Shown here one piece after another: positions 17,301 to 25,517 of a stretch of DNA of 64,000 nt; position 1 is the first letter of the stretch, and every line of letters begins with the position of its first letter. The stretch is from Corynebacterium lemuris (GTDB lineage Bacteria; Actinomycetota; Actinomycetes; Mycobacteriales; Mycobacteriaceae). The position numbers were made by a program, and so were the translations under genes. The DNA is taken from assembly GCF_024919295.1 (NCBI RefSeq), contig NZ_JANWTC010000001.1:62001-126000 (forward strand), given 5' to 3'. The notes under the pieces were generated by a model, which ran no database searches, was not told where the DNA came from, and was given only the letters and a program-made list of their open reading frames with translations.

Positions 17301-17704
17301 GCCACGTCAGCTTCATCGGCATCGAACGCGACCGTGAGGGCACCACGATCAACACCTATGTCGACTCCTCCTCGCTGTCGGGTGGGCAGGCCCAGAAGCT
17401 GGTCTTCTTCTGCCTGGCTGCCGCGCTGCGCTACCAGCTGGCCGAACCCGGCGCCCAGTACCCGACCTATGCCACGGTCATCCTCGACGAGGCCTTCGAC
17501 CGCGCCGACCCCGCCTTCACCCGCCAGACCATGGACGTGTTCGCCAGCTTCGGTTTCCACATGGTGCTGGCCACCCCGCTCAAGCTCATCCAGACACTCG
17601 GCGGCTATGTCGGGGCGACGATCGTGGTCGACTACCAGGAGAACCCGGATGAACACGGGGAGATCCGCGGCACCTCGCGCTATTCCCGCATTGAGATGGG
17701 CTGA
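14387..17704 (+). CDS. jetC: Wadjet defence protein JetC (SMC-like ATPase; MksB/MukB-like)
   Basis: 1105 aa. Walker A GGSGSGKST is at residues 38-46, and the C-terminal head has the ABC signature SSLSGGQAQKL near 995-1005 and Walker B ATVILDEAFDRADP near 1028-1041. Between the heads lie long coiled-coil arms with a hinge region in the middle, the layout of MukB/MksB-type SMC proteins. ATP-driven loop extrusion by two JetC dimers is the established Wadjet mechanism. All ATPase motifs are intact, so the complex should be active. A jetD start follows only 1 base after its stop. Confidence 0.96.
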   Translation: MSIHPGQFRLSRIQLINWGTFEGSVDIPVAREGFLITGGSGSGKSTLIDAITAVLLPGDRVRFNAAAQANTPRGKGRNLVSYIRGAWRSREDHASGTVVATYLRPKATYSVVGLTYDDSDGTAHTLVAMLYLKSGHNSPADVARFYGLIPGDHTVFSLVEHLGSGIDKRRIKAAHKQATFSENHSVFAGKFRQRLGIASEEAQYLLHRAQSAKDLQSLDDLFRDYMLEEPATFGFADTAVEQFRDLEGAYEKVEDIKAQVAALEPLVGLQRRKEEASTSRAHALTLKQALPAVGNRIKRGEQEALVRRYTVEHDEAASRLESAEQRRTHAEEMERIARNAVEQTLGAKHGELSARLDAAAERLDRAEANRAELAAAVEGIGGVPPEVAEDFLVLGNDARVITAEHAAARTALDTVSEEAVAARTRATDEHEAAERELNALSRGSSNIDSRLLEVRERMCHDLGLNTRDVPFAGELIDPVDAEWEPVVQRLLGGLAATLLVQDEALPRIRDWIDAEHLGTRLVVNGVRTTDDHSSRRVAHNALPRKVEVIDSPFQAWLQAELGRRHNILCVDSPADFADLRPQDDAVTLRGLRRYARRTGDATERLEKDDRRRLGDRSTYRLGSTNHEKIELLRQQVRQAAGKMQSAVHRQQEAKARIDVLDKELRAAELILRTSWAQVDTATVRQALADLDQALQELQTTPEAAELSARLEAATTELAAAREQWNQAHRDESVAANQQASALQELERLRKIPTTEVEEAVAREVEKRLAETTRRIHAGNVDERTNALREELDAEIDTFNTTLSRTDTQITSTLSGYLQKWPAEQADILPQPEYIGEALNRLGALRGDRLAEFTARFLGLMNDMSTRNLGQIARALRNARREIEERIDPINHSLERSEFNTDRFLHIQVRDRRGEVVQDFQRDLDEAVSGGLGTDDEKQAFARYQVIAALIRRLGSQDSADVRWRKLVLDTRRHVSFIGIERDREGTTINTYVDSSSLSGGQAQKLVFFCLAAALRYQLAEPGAQYPTYATVILDEAFDRADPAFTRQTMDVFASFGFHMVLATPLKLIQTLGGYVGATIVVDYQENPDEHGEIRGTSRYSRIEMG

Positions 17705-17705
17705 G

Positions 17706-18821
17706 ATGCTCCCGCTTATCGACGCCCGCTCCCGCGCCCTCCGCCACCTCCGCTCCCGCGAACGCGAGCTGCTCGCCGGGGACTTCGGGGGTTACGGCTT
17801 CCCGCTGCGCCCGCCGACCGCGGCTCAGGCCGCGGCGGACGTGCCGGCCACGCAGGAGTTCATCCGCCAGTGGCAGGGCATCGACGGTGTGGAGACCGCC
17901 GTGCGCAACTGGTCCGCCGTGGGCCTGGGCCGCCAGAAGGTGCCCGTGCGCCTCCAGCTGGACACGGTGGAGCAGCTGGTGGACTTCACCGGGTACCGGA
18001 AGGAGTGGCAGGGGCTGGTGCAGCGCCGTGGTCTGCTGGTCGCGATGACGGGTTCGCCGGCGGCCGTGCTGATGGCGTTGCCTCTGTGGCGCAGTGTGGC
18101 GATGGCGGACCTGCACCTGGCGGCAGAGGTGCTGGCCTGGTTCGAGGCACACCCCGCCTCCGGTGTGCTGCCCCGCACGGTCGCCGTGGAGGGGGTGCAC
18201 ACCAAGTGGTTGGAACAGCACCGCGAGTTGGTGGAAACCCTGTTGGCCGCCCGCCGCGGGGAGATCGGCCGTGCGGAGCTGGGTCTGGCAGAACCGGAGG
18301 GGCGGGTGCGCCTGCGCTTCTCTGCTGAGCAGGGGCCGGGCGGGCTGAGCGATGTGGAGGTGGTGTTCTCCGAACTGCCCCGGATTCCGGTGCCGCGGGC
18401 GGTGGTCATGGTGGAGAACCTCGAGTCCTTCCTGGCCCTGCCTGTTCCGGCCGGGGTGGTGTTGGCCTGGGGCGCGGGGTTCCGGGCCGTCACGATCGCG
18501 CGGGAGCCATTCTTCCGTGCTGCGCCTCTGATCTACTGGGGTGATCTGGATGCCGACGGTTACGCCATCCTCGACGGTGTCCGTGCGGTTGTGGCTGAGG
18601 TGAGCTCGGTGCTCATGGACCGGGCGACTGTGCATCGGTGGCGGCACCTGGGGGTGGCTGACCGGGATTTCCGACCGCGTGTCTATGAGCGGCTGACCGC
18701 GGCGGAATCGGCCGGTCTGGAGGAGCTGCTCGAGACGGGACACCTGCGCATTGAACAGGAGCGGATCCGTTTCGATGTCGCTGTGGCGGCGGTCGAGGAA
18801 GCGGTGCGGGGGCGCTGCTGA
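17706..18821 (+). CDS. jetD: Wadjet nuclease JetD (DUF3322-DUF2220, Toprim; MksG-like)
   Basis: 371 aa from the ATG at 17706. The frame is open further upstream inside jetC, but the family N-terminus (LIDARSRALRHLRSRERELLAG) begins here. The N-terminal DUF3322 domain covers about residues 1-190. The C-terminal DUF2220 domain is Toprim-like, with the catalytic Glu region VMVENLESF near 234-242 and the metal-binding motif YWGDLDADGYAILD near 277-290. This topoisomerase-VI-like nuclease cleaves the extruded plasmid DNA. It completes a four-gene type I Wadjet set in the canonical order. Confidence 0.94.
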   Translation: MLPLIDARSRALRHLRSRERELLAGDFGGYGFPLRPPTAAQAAADVPATQEFIRQWQGIDGVETAVRNWSAVGLGRQKVPVRLQLDTVEQLVDFTGYRKEWQGLVQRRGLLVAMTGSPAAVLMALPLWRSVAMADLHLAAEVLAWFEAHPASGVLPRTVAVEGVHTKWLEQHRELVETLLAARRGEIGRAELGLAEPEGRVRLRFSAEQGPGGLSDVEVVFSELPRIPVPRAVVMVENLESFLALPVPAGVVLAWGAGFRAVTIAREPFFRAAPLIYWGDLDADGYAILDGVRAVVAEVSSVLMDRATVHRWRHLGVADRDFRPRVYERLTAAESAGLEELLETGHLRIEQERIRFDVAVAAVEEAVRGRC

Positions 18822-18864
18822 CCTCTGGGTCGTTCATCACCCGGTGGCGCGCACCCTCGCTGCC

Positions 18865-20040
18865 TCACTTCTTCCCGTAGGCGGTGCTGCCGGAACGCTC
18901 GTTTTTATCCTCATCCCCGCCATCCCCTTCAGCTGCGTCGCTGTCCTCGTTGTGGGTGGCCCGCAGTTCCCGGCCGTCAGCCTCGAGCCTCTCCTGCACC
19001 TCCTGCTGTTTCTCCACCTTGGCGGTATCGCGCGGGGGCAGCTGGATGTTCTCCTCCGCCGCGATGTTGGCCTGCAGCTCACGGGCGCGCTCGACTTCGG
19101 CGTCGATCTCCACGCCCAGCAGCAGGACGATGTTGAACACCCACAGCGTGAACAGCAGCGCCATGACGCCGCCGACTGCGCCGTAGGCGCTGTACCCGCC
19201 GAGCAGGGAGAAGTACAGGTAGAGCGTCCCGGAGGCCAGGGCGATGCCGAGGATGGCGACGATCGAACCCAGGCTGATCCAGCGGAACTTCGGTTGCCGG
19301 ACATTGGGGGTGAAGTAGTAGAGCACCGCGATGAGAACAATGAGCAGCGCCAGGATCACCGGCCACTTCACCCACGCCCACACCGGTAGGAAGGTGCCCA
19401 TGAGGAAGGCGAGGACCCCGCCCAGCCCGAAGGGTTCCGCGACCGGGCCGAGCAGCCCGGAAACCACCGTCTCATTGAGGACCAGGGAGATGAGGATGAG
19501 CACAATACCCAGCAGCAGGCCCAGGGTGGTGGCCAGCATCGTGCCGGTCAGTTTGATCAGGCCCCGCCCTTCGGTGCGCTCATAGATGGCGTTGGTGCTG
19601 CGGGAGAAGGCTCTGACGTAGCCCGAGGAGGACCACAGGGCGGTGGCCACACCGATGATCAGGGCGACCGCACCACCGGTTGCCGAACCGGTGATGGTGT
19701 GGATCAGGTCGGTGACCAGCTCCTGGTAGTCCGCGGGCACGTATGTCTCGGCGAAATCCTCCACCAGGGTGGTCACGGCCCGGGCATTATTGGCCAGCAC
19801 CAGGGTGATGATGGAGAACACCGCCAGCATGGACGGCGCCAGAGACAGGACCGTGAAGTAGGTGAGCATCGCCGCCAGGTCCGTACCACCGTCGGAGATG
19901 AATTCCCGCACGGACCGTTTCAGGGCGTACTTCCAACTGGAACCGGTGAGTTTGGGCGGGGCATCGGGTTTTTTCCCGCTGTCCGGGGCGGGGGCGTCGA
20001 CAGCGTCCAGCGTCTCTTCTATGTGTTCCTGCGGTGCCAC
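18865..20040 (-). CDS. YihY/BrkB (virulence factor BrkB) family membrane protein
   Basis: 391 aa with a GTG start. A Pro-rich, acidic N-terminus of about 40 residues is followed by about six transmembrane helices between residues 50 and 310, with SDGGTDLAAMLTYFTVLSLAPSMLAVF, ALWSSSGYVRAFSRSTNAIYERTEGR and a C-terminal GAVGGVMALLFTLWVFNIVLLLGVE, all typical of YihY/BrkB. The C-terminal 70 residues are highly charged and cytoplasmic. The family was once called RNase BN in error, and its role is unclear. The gene converges on jetD. Confidence 0.93.
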   Translation of the reverse strand: MAPQEHIEETLDAVDAPAPDSGKKPDAPPKLTGSSWKYALKRSVREFISDGGTDLAAMLTYFTVLSLAPSMLAVFSIITLVLANNARAVTTLVEDFAETYVPADYQELVTDLIHTITGSATGGAVALIIGVATALWSSSGYVRAFSRSTNAIYERTEGRGLIKLTGTMLATTLGLLLGIVLILISLVLNETVVSGLLGPVAEPFGLGGVLAFLMGTFLPVWAWVKWPVILALLIVLIAVLYYFTPNVRQPKFRWISLGSIVAILGIALASGTLYLYFSLLGGYSAYGAVGGVMALLFTLWVFNIVLLLGVEIDAEVERARELQANIAAEENIQLPPRDTAKVEKQQEVQERLEADGRELRATHNEDSDAAEGDGGDEDKNERSGSTAYGKK

Positions 20041-20141
20041 GTGAGATCCTCTCGTCGCTTACATAGCGGTTGCCGAATGTGATTCAGGCCCCATCGTAGA
20101 GCTGTCCCAGGGAGGGTGACGAGTCTGTTGCAGAGAGAACA

Positions 20142-20177
20142 GGAACGCCGGACAACCGCAGACTTGCCCGGCGTTCC
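20142..20177 (-). terminator. Hairpin terminator after the thioesterase gene
   Basis: GGAACGCCGG (20142-20151) and CCGGCGTTCC (20168-20177) are perfect arms. Read on the minus strand the stem is followed by the pyrimidine-rich TGTTCTCTCTGC. It lies 18 bases past the end of the minus-strand gene 20195-21031. Confidence 0.6.
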
Positions 20178-20194
20178 AAGGTTTCCCGCCTCCC

Positions 20195-21031
20195 CTACAT
20201 CGTGGCCACCCGGTGCAGGGTCGCCAGGCCGAAGGTGGCCGCCGAGCCGTCCACATTGCGGATGTGTACCTCGGCCAGCACCACGGAACGGGAAGAGTGG
20301 ATGATGTCCACGACGACCCGGAGATCGCCGTCCAGCACGCCGGGGCGCAGATAGGACACCCGCAGCGAGGCGGTGCGGAACGGCTCACCCGGGAAATTGC
20401 TGGAGCGTTCCCAGGCCGCATTCGCGGCCACCTCCGAGAAACACAGACCGATTCCGCCGTGGAGCATCCCCATCGGGTTGCGCATTCCAGGGTCGGTCCG
20501 CAGCACGAACTCGCTCCGGGTGCCCTGCTGGTCGGAGAACTCCAGGTGGGAATCAAGGGAGGTCAACCAGGAGGGTGCCTCCGGCGGAACAGGTGTCTGC
20601 CGGTGCGGTGAGTCATCACCGGGGAAGAAACGCATCCGCTGACCAATGGTCGCGATGAGTTCACCGCCTTCGCCGCGCAGCTGACCGCTGCTGTGGCCCC
20701 AGCCCTGTGTGCTGTGGTCTGCGGTGGCGGCGGCGGAGATCAGCTGTGCTCGCGCAGGGATCGTGGTGTGGAAGTCCACGCTGATCTCAGAGGTGACCCC
20801 CCACTGCCCGGCACCACGGGTGGTGAGCGCCGCATAGGCGGTGGTGTCGTCGATGAGCACGCCGGTGGCACCCTGGTGCATCCGGGTGCCGTCTGCCCGC
20901 AGCCCCCACCCGCCCAGATGCATGGCCGATGTGGCGGTATGACCGTCGGTCATCACCGGATGGATACCGAAAGCCGTCTCCGGGTGACCGCGGAGATAGG
21001 GGACCGGGCGGGCGGTGACGGTCTTCTGCAT
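20195..21031 (-). CDS. PaaI-type double-hotdog acyl-CoA thioesterase
   Basis: 278 aa. Two hotdog-fold halves are visible: residues about 20-130 (GATGVLIDDTTAYAAL) and 150-275 (GMLHGGIGLCFSEVAANAAW, FRTASLRVSYLRPG). The motif HGG with a downstream Glu/Asp and the FRTASLRVSYLRPG strand are typical of PaaI/YbgC-like thioesterases, which hydrolyse acyl-CoA. The first half lacks a clear HGG motif (HQGATGVLIDD), so only one half may be catalytic. The gene has its own terminator and lies upstream, in the same orientation, of the acyl-CoA dehydrogenase gene group, so it may remove stalled acyl-CoA intermediates of that pathway. Confidence 0.8.
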   Translation of the reverse strand: MQKTVTARPVPYLRGHPETAFGIHPVMTDGHTATSAMHLGGWGLRADGTRMHQGATGVLIDDTTAYAALTTRGAGQWGVTSEISVDFHTTIPARAQLISAAATADHSTQGWGHSSGQLRGEGGELIATIGQRMRFFPGDDSPHRQTPVPPEAPSWLTSLDSHLEFSDQQGTRSEFVLRTDPGMRNPMGMLHGGIGLCFSEVAANAAWERSSNFPGEPFRTASLRVSYLRPGVLDGDLRVVVDIIHSSRSVVLAEVHIRNVDGSAATFGLATLHRVATM

Positions 21032-21060
21032 GGGTGCTCCTTGGTTGAAGTCGGGGTGGA

Positions 21061-21522
21061 TCAGGACCGGTAGTCGATCTCGATGTCGGCGATGTCCTGG
21101 TCCTCGAGGTTGACCACGATGTTGTCCGGGGTGCGGGTGGTCATCCAGATCAGCTCCTCGGTCCTGCTCGCGTTACCTTCGATGTGCGGCATGAACGGCG
21201 GGACGAAGACGAAGTCGCCCTCCTCCATGTAGACGATCTTCTCGTAACGCTCACCGTAGCGGATGTAACCGCGGCCCTTGAACACGTAACCGCCGGTCTG
21301 GGCCTCGCCGTGGTGGTGGGCGCCGGAAACCTCACCGGGGCCGGTGTAGACCTTGCCGAACCAGATCTTGGAGGCGGCCGAGTTCTCCCTGGACACGCCG
21401 GAGATGCGGCGGGCGTTGTGGGTCTGGCCGGGGGCGTCGCCGAGCTCGTCGGCACGGTTGACGGTGAAGATGTCGACGTTCTTGTTGATGTCGAAGTCGG
21501 GGCCGGGGGTGTTCTGGGACAT
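21061..21522 (-). CDS. Cupin-domain protein
   Basis: 153 aa, a single small cupin. Motif 1 is GAHHHGEAQTGGYVFKGRG and motif 2 is GDFVFVPPFMPHIEGN, so three or four metal-binding His/Glu residues are present. The start has GAAAGGAACC upstream. It lies 29 bases before the thioesterase gene and 44 bases after the acyl-CoA dehydrogenase stop, all on the minus strand, so the four genes 23292-20195 probably form one operon. Cupins of this size include dioxygenases, isomerases and sensors; the role here is unknown. Confidence 0.8.
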   Translation of the reverse strand: MSQNTPGPDFDINKNVDIFTVNRADELGDAPGQTHNARRISGVSRENSAASKIWFGKVYTGPGEVSGAHHHGEAQTGGYVFKGRGYIRYGERYEKIVYMEEGDFVFVPPFMPHIEGNASRTEELIWMTTRTPDNIVVNLEDQDIADIEIDYRS

Positions 21523-21566
21523 GGGGGTGGTTCCTTTCAGAAAGAGGGGTGGGGTAGTGGGGTGGA

Positions 21567-22772
21567 TCAGTAGGAGCGGGGCAGTCCCAGGTGCTTCTCG
21601 CCGATGTAGTTGCGGATCATCTCATCGGTGAGCGGGGCGAAGGTGTAGAGCCGGGCATCGCGGAAGTAGCGCTGCATCGGCAACTGGCGCAGGAAACCCC
21701 AGCCGCCCATGACCCGCATGCCGACGTCCGAGGCGGTCGTGCCGGCCTCGGAGGCGGCCAGCTTCGCCATCGCGGAAAGAGTCTCGTTGGCACCGCCCTC
21801 GGCCTCATCGGAGGTACGCGCCGCGTTATGGAGCAGGAGGCGGGCGGACTCGACCTTGACGGCGGCGTCGACAAGCTCGTGCTGCAGCGCCTGGAAGGCG
21901 CCCACGGGCCGGCCGAAGGCCTCCCGGTCCTGTGCGTAGGCCACCGCGTGCTCCAGCGCGCCGCGCCCGATGCCCAGGGCCACGGCCGCACCGTTGAGGC
22001 GTTCACCGTTGAGGGTGGCCAGCACCTGGCGGAAACCACGGTCAACCTTCCCGAGGACGAGCTCAGCGGGGATGACCACGTCCTCGAAGACGATGTCGGC
22101 CTGCTCCAGGGCACGGATGCCCATCGTGTCGATGGGGGTGGTGGTGATGCCCGGGGTGGAGCGCGGCAGGATGAACATCGTGATGCCGTCGATGGAGGAG
22201 CGCTCGATCTCCGAGGTACGCGCCAGCACCAGCAGGAAATTCGCCGTGGAGGCACCGCCGATCCATTTCTTCCGGCCGTTGAGGACATAGGAGCCGTCCT
22301 CGCGCCGGGTGGCCCTGGTCTTCATGGCGCGGGCGACGTCGGTACCACCGTCCGGTTCACTCAGGGCAAAGGACATGCGGGCGTCACCGTCGAGCAGCGG
22401 GGCCAGGAATTCCTGCCGCTGGGCGGAATTGCCGAAGGAGTGGAGCAGTTCGACGCCCATGTACTGGACGACGATACTCACACCTACCGAGGTGGCGCCA
22501 GCCCCAAGTTCCTCGAGCACGGTCACCTGACTCTGGTGGGAGGCCTTGCGGCCGTCGAGCTCGGTCTCCAGGCGGATGAGCCCGGCGGCCGCGAGCTCGT
22601 TGTAGAGCTCGAGATCATAGGTCTCGTTCTCGTCGTGTTCGGCGAGGCGTTCCGGGGTGGTGTGCTCGGCGAGCACCCGGCGCACCCGGGCGCGGACCTC
22701 GGCGACCTCCGGGGTGTCGGCCAGCGTGGCGAAGGGGGCCAGAGCCGGGGCGGTGATCGGGGCAGCGGTCAT
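21567..22772 (-). CDS. Acyl-CoA dehydrogenase
   Basis: 401 aa, a full-length flavin-dependent acyl-CoA dehydrogenase. Seen are FALSEPDGGTDVARAMKTRA (substrate/FAD region), KKWIGGASTANFLLVLART and the C-terminal GGWGFLRQLPMQRYFRDARLY. At the usual C-terminal catalytic-Glu position (YEGT motif of short/medium-chain enzymes) the sequence reads FAPLTDEM. A Glu instead occurs in GERLNGAAVALG, where isovaleryl-CoA dehydrogenase carries its base; a branched short-chain substrate is therefore plausible. It is adjacent to a MaoC gene and divergent from the carboxylase beta gene, matching a leucine/isovalerate-type pathway. Confidence 0.88.
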   Translation of the reverse strand: MTAAPITAPALAPFATLADTPEVAEVRARVRRVLAEHTTPERLAEHDENETYDLELYNELAAAGLIRLETELDGRKASHQSQVTVLEELGAGATSVGVSIVVQYMGVELLHSFGNSAQRQEFLAPLLDGDARMSFALSEPDGGTDVARAMKTRATRREDGSYVLNGRKKWIGGASTANFLLVLARTSEIERSSIDGITMFILPRSTPGITTTPIDTMGIRALEQADIVFEDVVIPAELVLGKVDRGFRQVLATLNGERLNGAAVALGIGRGALEHAVAYAQDREAFGRPVGAFQALQHELVDAAVKVESARLLLHNAARTSDEAEGGANETLSAMAKLAASEAGTTASDVGMRVMGGWGFLRQLPMQRYFRDARLYTFAPLTDEMIRNYIGEKHLGLPRSY

Positions 22773-22803
22773 GATGTTCCTTTCCGTGTTCTATGGGCCG
22801 GGC

Positions 22804-23292
22804 TCAGCGGCGTTCGATGAGGAAACTGCTGGTGAAGGTCATGACGACCTCGTCGTGCTGGTTGAGCACCGTGTAGCCGAGCGACCACACCCCATGCTCG
22901 GGTTTCTTGGTTTCGCGGGCGACGCTCACCTCGGCCTCGACGCGGATGGTGTCGCCGATGAACACCGGCTTCATGGCGCGTACCGCGTCCAGCCCGAGCC
23001 AGGCGACCACGTGGGTGAAGTAACCGGTCTGGGTCATCAGACCCAGCGCCGCCGAGAGTGTCAGGGGGCCGTGGCAGATGCGCTGGCCGAAGGTGGTCTT
23101 CTCGGCGTACTGGGCGTCCAGGTGCAGGGAGACCCAGTCGCCGGTCAGACCGGCCCAGTTGACCAGGTGGGCCTCGGTGATGGTCAGCCCGGGGCTGCGC
23201 AGGGTGTCGCCGGTCTCCAGGGCATCCCAGTAGTGGTCGGGGGCTCCCTTGATGGTGGGGGCGAGGGGGGTGGCGTTTGTCATGGTGGTCAT
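22804..23292 (-). CDS. MaoC-family hydratase/dehydratase
   Basis: 162 aa, single hotdog with the MaoC hydratase pattern: ITEAHLVNWAGLTGDWVSLHLD is the substrate region, CHGPLTLSAALG follows, and KPVFIGDTIRVEAEV is the conserved C-terminal strand. It hydrates or dehydrates enoyl-type CoA thioesters. It is the first gene of the minus-strand group and is divergent from the carboxylase beta gene, with an operator-like site at 23385-23402 in the gap. A second Met at residue 4 could also be the start. Confidence 0.87.
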   Translation of the reverse strand: MTTMTNATPLAPTIKGAPDHYWDALETGDTLRSPGLTITEAHLVNWAGLTGDWVSLHLDAQYAEKTTFGQRICHGPLTLSAALGLMTQTGYFTHVVAWLGLDAVRAMKPVFIGDTIRVEAEVSVARETKKPEHGVWSLGYTVLNQHDEVVMTFTSSFLIERR

Positions 23293-23384
23293 TCCTTCCT
23301 GAGGTGTTCCCAGTCGAGGGTCTCAGACTGTGTCGATCGTGTCATTCCGGTGGAACTGTGGCCTGACTCTCAACATACACTAGA

Positions 23385-23402
23385 CTAACGTATGTTCGTT
23401 CG
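23385..23402. promoter_or_regulatory. Operator-like site A of the acyl-CoA cluster
   Basis: CTAACGTATGTTCGTTCG lies in the divergent gap between the MaoC gene and the carboxylase beta gene. It matches site B (27558) at 14 of 18 positions and site C (28439) at 13 of 18. The shared skeleton is CTNACGNANGNTNGTTNG. The TetR protein encoded at 27684 is the likely binder. Confidence 0.65.
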
Positions 23403-23456
23403 TGTACCAATAGAGGAAGAACATCGACCGACTGACCGACCCGACCGGAGGATCCC

Positions 23457-25052
23457 ATGACCCAGACCATCCCCGAGCAGAAGACCGCCGATCAGACCAA
23501 CATGACCAAGGAGGACCAGGTGAACGAGACCGTGCATGACAGGCTGGCACGCAGCCTTGAGGAGGCCCGCCTGGGTGGGCCGGAGAAGAACCGGAAGAAG
23601 ATCACCGACTCAGGCAAGCTGCTGGTGCGCCAACGCCTGGACCTGCTCTTCGATGACCAGCACTACATTGAGGACGGACTGCTGGCACGCTTCGAGGAGG
23701 GGCTGCCGGGCGATGCCGTGGTTACCGCCTTCGGAAAGGTCGACGGCCGTGAGGTCTGCGTCATCGCCAATGACTTCAGCGTCAAGGCCGGCACCTGGGG
23801 GAACCGCACCTTCGAGAAGATCATCCAGGCCCAGGAGAAGGCCAACGAGGCGGGCATCCCGATCGTCTACCTCTTCGATTCCGCCGGCGCCCGCATCAAC
23901 GAGCAGTTCGAGTCCTTCGCCGGCCGCCACGCCTGGGGCAACATCTTCTACAACCAGGTCCAGATCTCCGGCCGTGTCCCGCAGGTCTGCGCGTTGTTCG
24001 GCCCCTCCCCGGCGGGTTCGGCCTACGTTCCGGCCCTGTGCGACCTGACCATCATGGTCCGCGGCCACGCCACCGCCTACCTGGGTTCTCCCCGCCTGGC
24101 CGAGATGGTCACCGGCGAGAAGGTCACCCTGGAGGAGATGGGTGGCGCCGAGATGCACTGCACCGTCTCCGGTCTCGGTGACGTACTCGTCGAGGACGAT
24201 GCCGAGGCGATTGCCGCGATCCGTGTCTGGCTGTCCTACCTGCCCGCCGACTGGGAGACCCCGGCGCCCATTGCGCCGGCCGCCGAGCCGCGCGAGGGTC
24301 GCACCCTCGAGGAGATCGTCCCGCTGCGCGAGGCCGAGGTCTTCGACATGGAGGAGTTCGTCGAGTCGCTCGTGGACGAGGGCAGCTGGTTCCCCTACAA
24401 GGAGCTGTTCGCCCCGGAGATGCTCACCGGCTTCGCCCGCATCAACGGCCGCCCCGTCGGCCTGGTGGGCAACCAGCCCATGCACATGGGTGGTTCCATA
24501 TTCCCGGATTCCTCGGACAAGGCCGCCCGGTTCATCTGGATCTGCAACGCCTACAACATCCCGATCCTGTTCCTGGTGGACATCGCCGGCTACATGATCG
24601 GCTCCGAGGTGGAGCGCCAGGGCATCATCCGTCACGGCGCGAAGATGATCTTCGCCGTCTCCGAGTGCCGCGTCCCGCGCATCACCGTGCTCGTGCGCAA
24701 GGCCTACGGCGGCGGTTACCTGGCGATGTCCGGTGCCCCGATGAACCCGGACGCCGTCATCGCCCTGCCGACCGCCCGCCCCGCGCTCATGGGCCCGGAC
24801 GCCGCCGTCAACGGCATCTACTACAACCAGATCCACGAGATCGAGGATCCGGAGGAGCGCAAGGCCTTCATCGCCGAGAAGCAGGCCGAGTACGCCGAGG
24901 GCATCGACGTGTTCAAGATCGCCAACGCCAACGCCGTCGAGGCCGTCGTCCCGGCCAATGAGCTGCGCGCCGATCTGACCCGTCGCCTGGGACTGTACTC
25001 CAAGCGCAAGGCCGTGCCGGTCGAGCGCCGCCAGGCCGTCACCCCGGTCTAG
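23457..25052 (+). CDS. Acyl-CoA carboxylase beta (carboxyltransferase) subunit
   Basis: 531 aa, preceded by GGAGGATCCC. It has tandem crotonase-like carboxyltransferase domains: N-domain motifs DSAGARINEQFESFAGRHAWG and GPSPAGSAYVPALCD, C-domain PEMLTGFARINGRPVG, DIAGYMIGSEVERQGI and KAYGGGYLAMSG. Together with the biotin-carrying alpha subunit (30130-31926) it carboxylates an acyl-CoA. The AccD1-type homologue of mycobacteria carboxylates 3-methylcrotonyl-CoA in leucine breakdown, which fits the neighbourhood. The substrate could also be propionyl- or another branched acyl-CoA. The gene lies about 5 kb from its alpha partner. Confidence 0.92.
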   Translation: MTQTIPEQKTADQTNMTKEDQVNETVHDRLARSLEEARLGGPEKNRKKITDSGKLLVRQRLDLLFDDQHYIEDGLLARFEEGLPGDAVVTAFGKVDGREVCVIANDFSVKAGTWGNRTFEKIIQAQEKANEAGIPIVYLFDSAGARINEQFESFAGRHAWGNIFYNQVQISGRVPQVCALFGPSPAGSAYVPALCDLTIMVRGHATAYLGSPRLAEMVTGEKVTLEEMGGAEMHCTVSGLGDVLVEDDAEAIAAIRVWLSYLPADWETPAPIAPAAEPREGRTLEEIVPLREAEVFDMEEFVESLVDEGSWFPYKELFAPEMLTGFARINGRPVGLVGNQPMHMGGSIFPDSSDKAARFIWICNAYNIPILFLVDIAGYMIGSEVERQGIIRHGAKMIFAVSECRVPRITVLVRKAYGGGYLAMSGAPMNPDAVIALPTARPALMGPDAAVNGIYYNQIHEIEDPEERKAFIAEKQAEYAEGIDVFKIANANAVEAVVPANELRADLTRRLGLYSKRKAVPVERRQAVTPV

Positions 25053-25063
25053 GGAGGAGGCGC

Positions 25064-25393
25064 ATGGTCAAGATCGTCGCGATCGTGAAGAAGCAGCCCG
25101 AGCAGAGCCGGGAGGAATTCCTCCACCACTGGAACGTCGAGCACCCCGCCTACGTGCGGGAGTTGCCCGGCATCCGGCGGTACCGTCAGAACCCGGCCAT
25201 CACCCACCGCAAGGAATGGCCCTATGACGGCATGGCGGAGCTGTGGTTCGACTCCGTCAAGGACGTCGCCGTGGCCTACGCCGGACCCGAGGCGGAGGCG
25301 TTGTTCAAGCACGAACGACTCTTCCTGGGCAGCATGGAATGGTTCATCGCGGACGAGGTCGAGATTGACCTCGCTGTGGAAGCGAGGGCTTGA
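25064..25393 (+). CDS. EthD-family protein
   Basis: 109 aa, a ferredoxin-like (dimeric alpha-beta barrel) EthD protein: MVKIVAIVKKQPEQSREEFLHHWNVEHPAYVREL is the hallmark N-terminus, and the C-terminal half has YDGMAELWFDSVKDVAVAY. It starts 11 bases after the carboxylase beta stop with GGAGGAGG as ribosome site, so it is cotranscribed. The family is linked to oxidative degradation clusters but its chemistry is usually undefined. A strong terminator follows at 25412. Confidence 0.87.
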   Translation: MVKIVAIVKKQPEQSREEFLHHWNVEHPAYVRELPGIRRYRQNPAITHRKEWPYDGMAELWFDSVKDVAVAYAGPEAEALFKHERLFLGSMEWFIADEVEIDLAVEARA

Positions 25394-25411
25394 CGACACC
25401 CCGTAACTTCT

Positions 25412-25443
25412 GAAGAGCCCCTCCCGCGCGGGAGGGGCTCTTC
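25412..25443. terminator. Perfect 16-bp palindromic terminator
   Basis: The arms 25412-25427 and 25428-25443 are exact reverse complements (GAAGAGCCCCTCCCGC type) with TTCCTGCC behind. It is located 19 bases after the EthD stop and ends the carboxylase beta transcript. Confidence 0.85.
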
Positions 25444-25466
25444 TTCCTGCCCTGACCACAACAAAA

Positions 25467-25501
25467 CAGGGGCGGCACCCGGAACCCGGATGCCGCCCCT
25501 G
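25467..25501 (-). terminator. Hairpin terminator for the SDR/OYE operon
   Basis: The 16-base arms (25467-25482, 25486-25501) pair with one mismatch. On the minus strand the stem is followed by TGTTTTGTTGTG, a U-rich tail, 17 bases after the SDR stop codon. Confidence 0.8.
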
Positions 25502-25517
25502 CCGTCGGGAACGGGGC

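Noticed and set aside
14774..17656. 960-codon open frame on the minus strand across jetC
   Set aside because: It is the antisense of the well-supported jetC gene in a high-GC genome, where long opposite-strand frames are expected. It has low-complexity Gly/Val/Leu/Arg composition and no recognisable domain.
17169..17705. Upstream extension of the jetD frame inside jetC
   Set aside because: It overlaps the ATPase-head motifs of jetC in another frame. JetD family sequence starts at the ATG at 17706.
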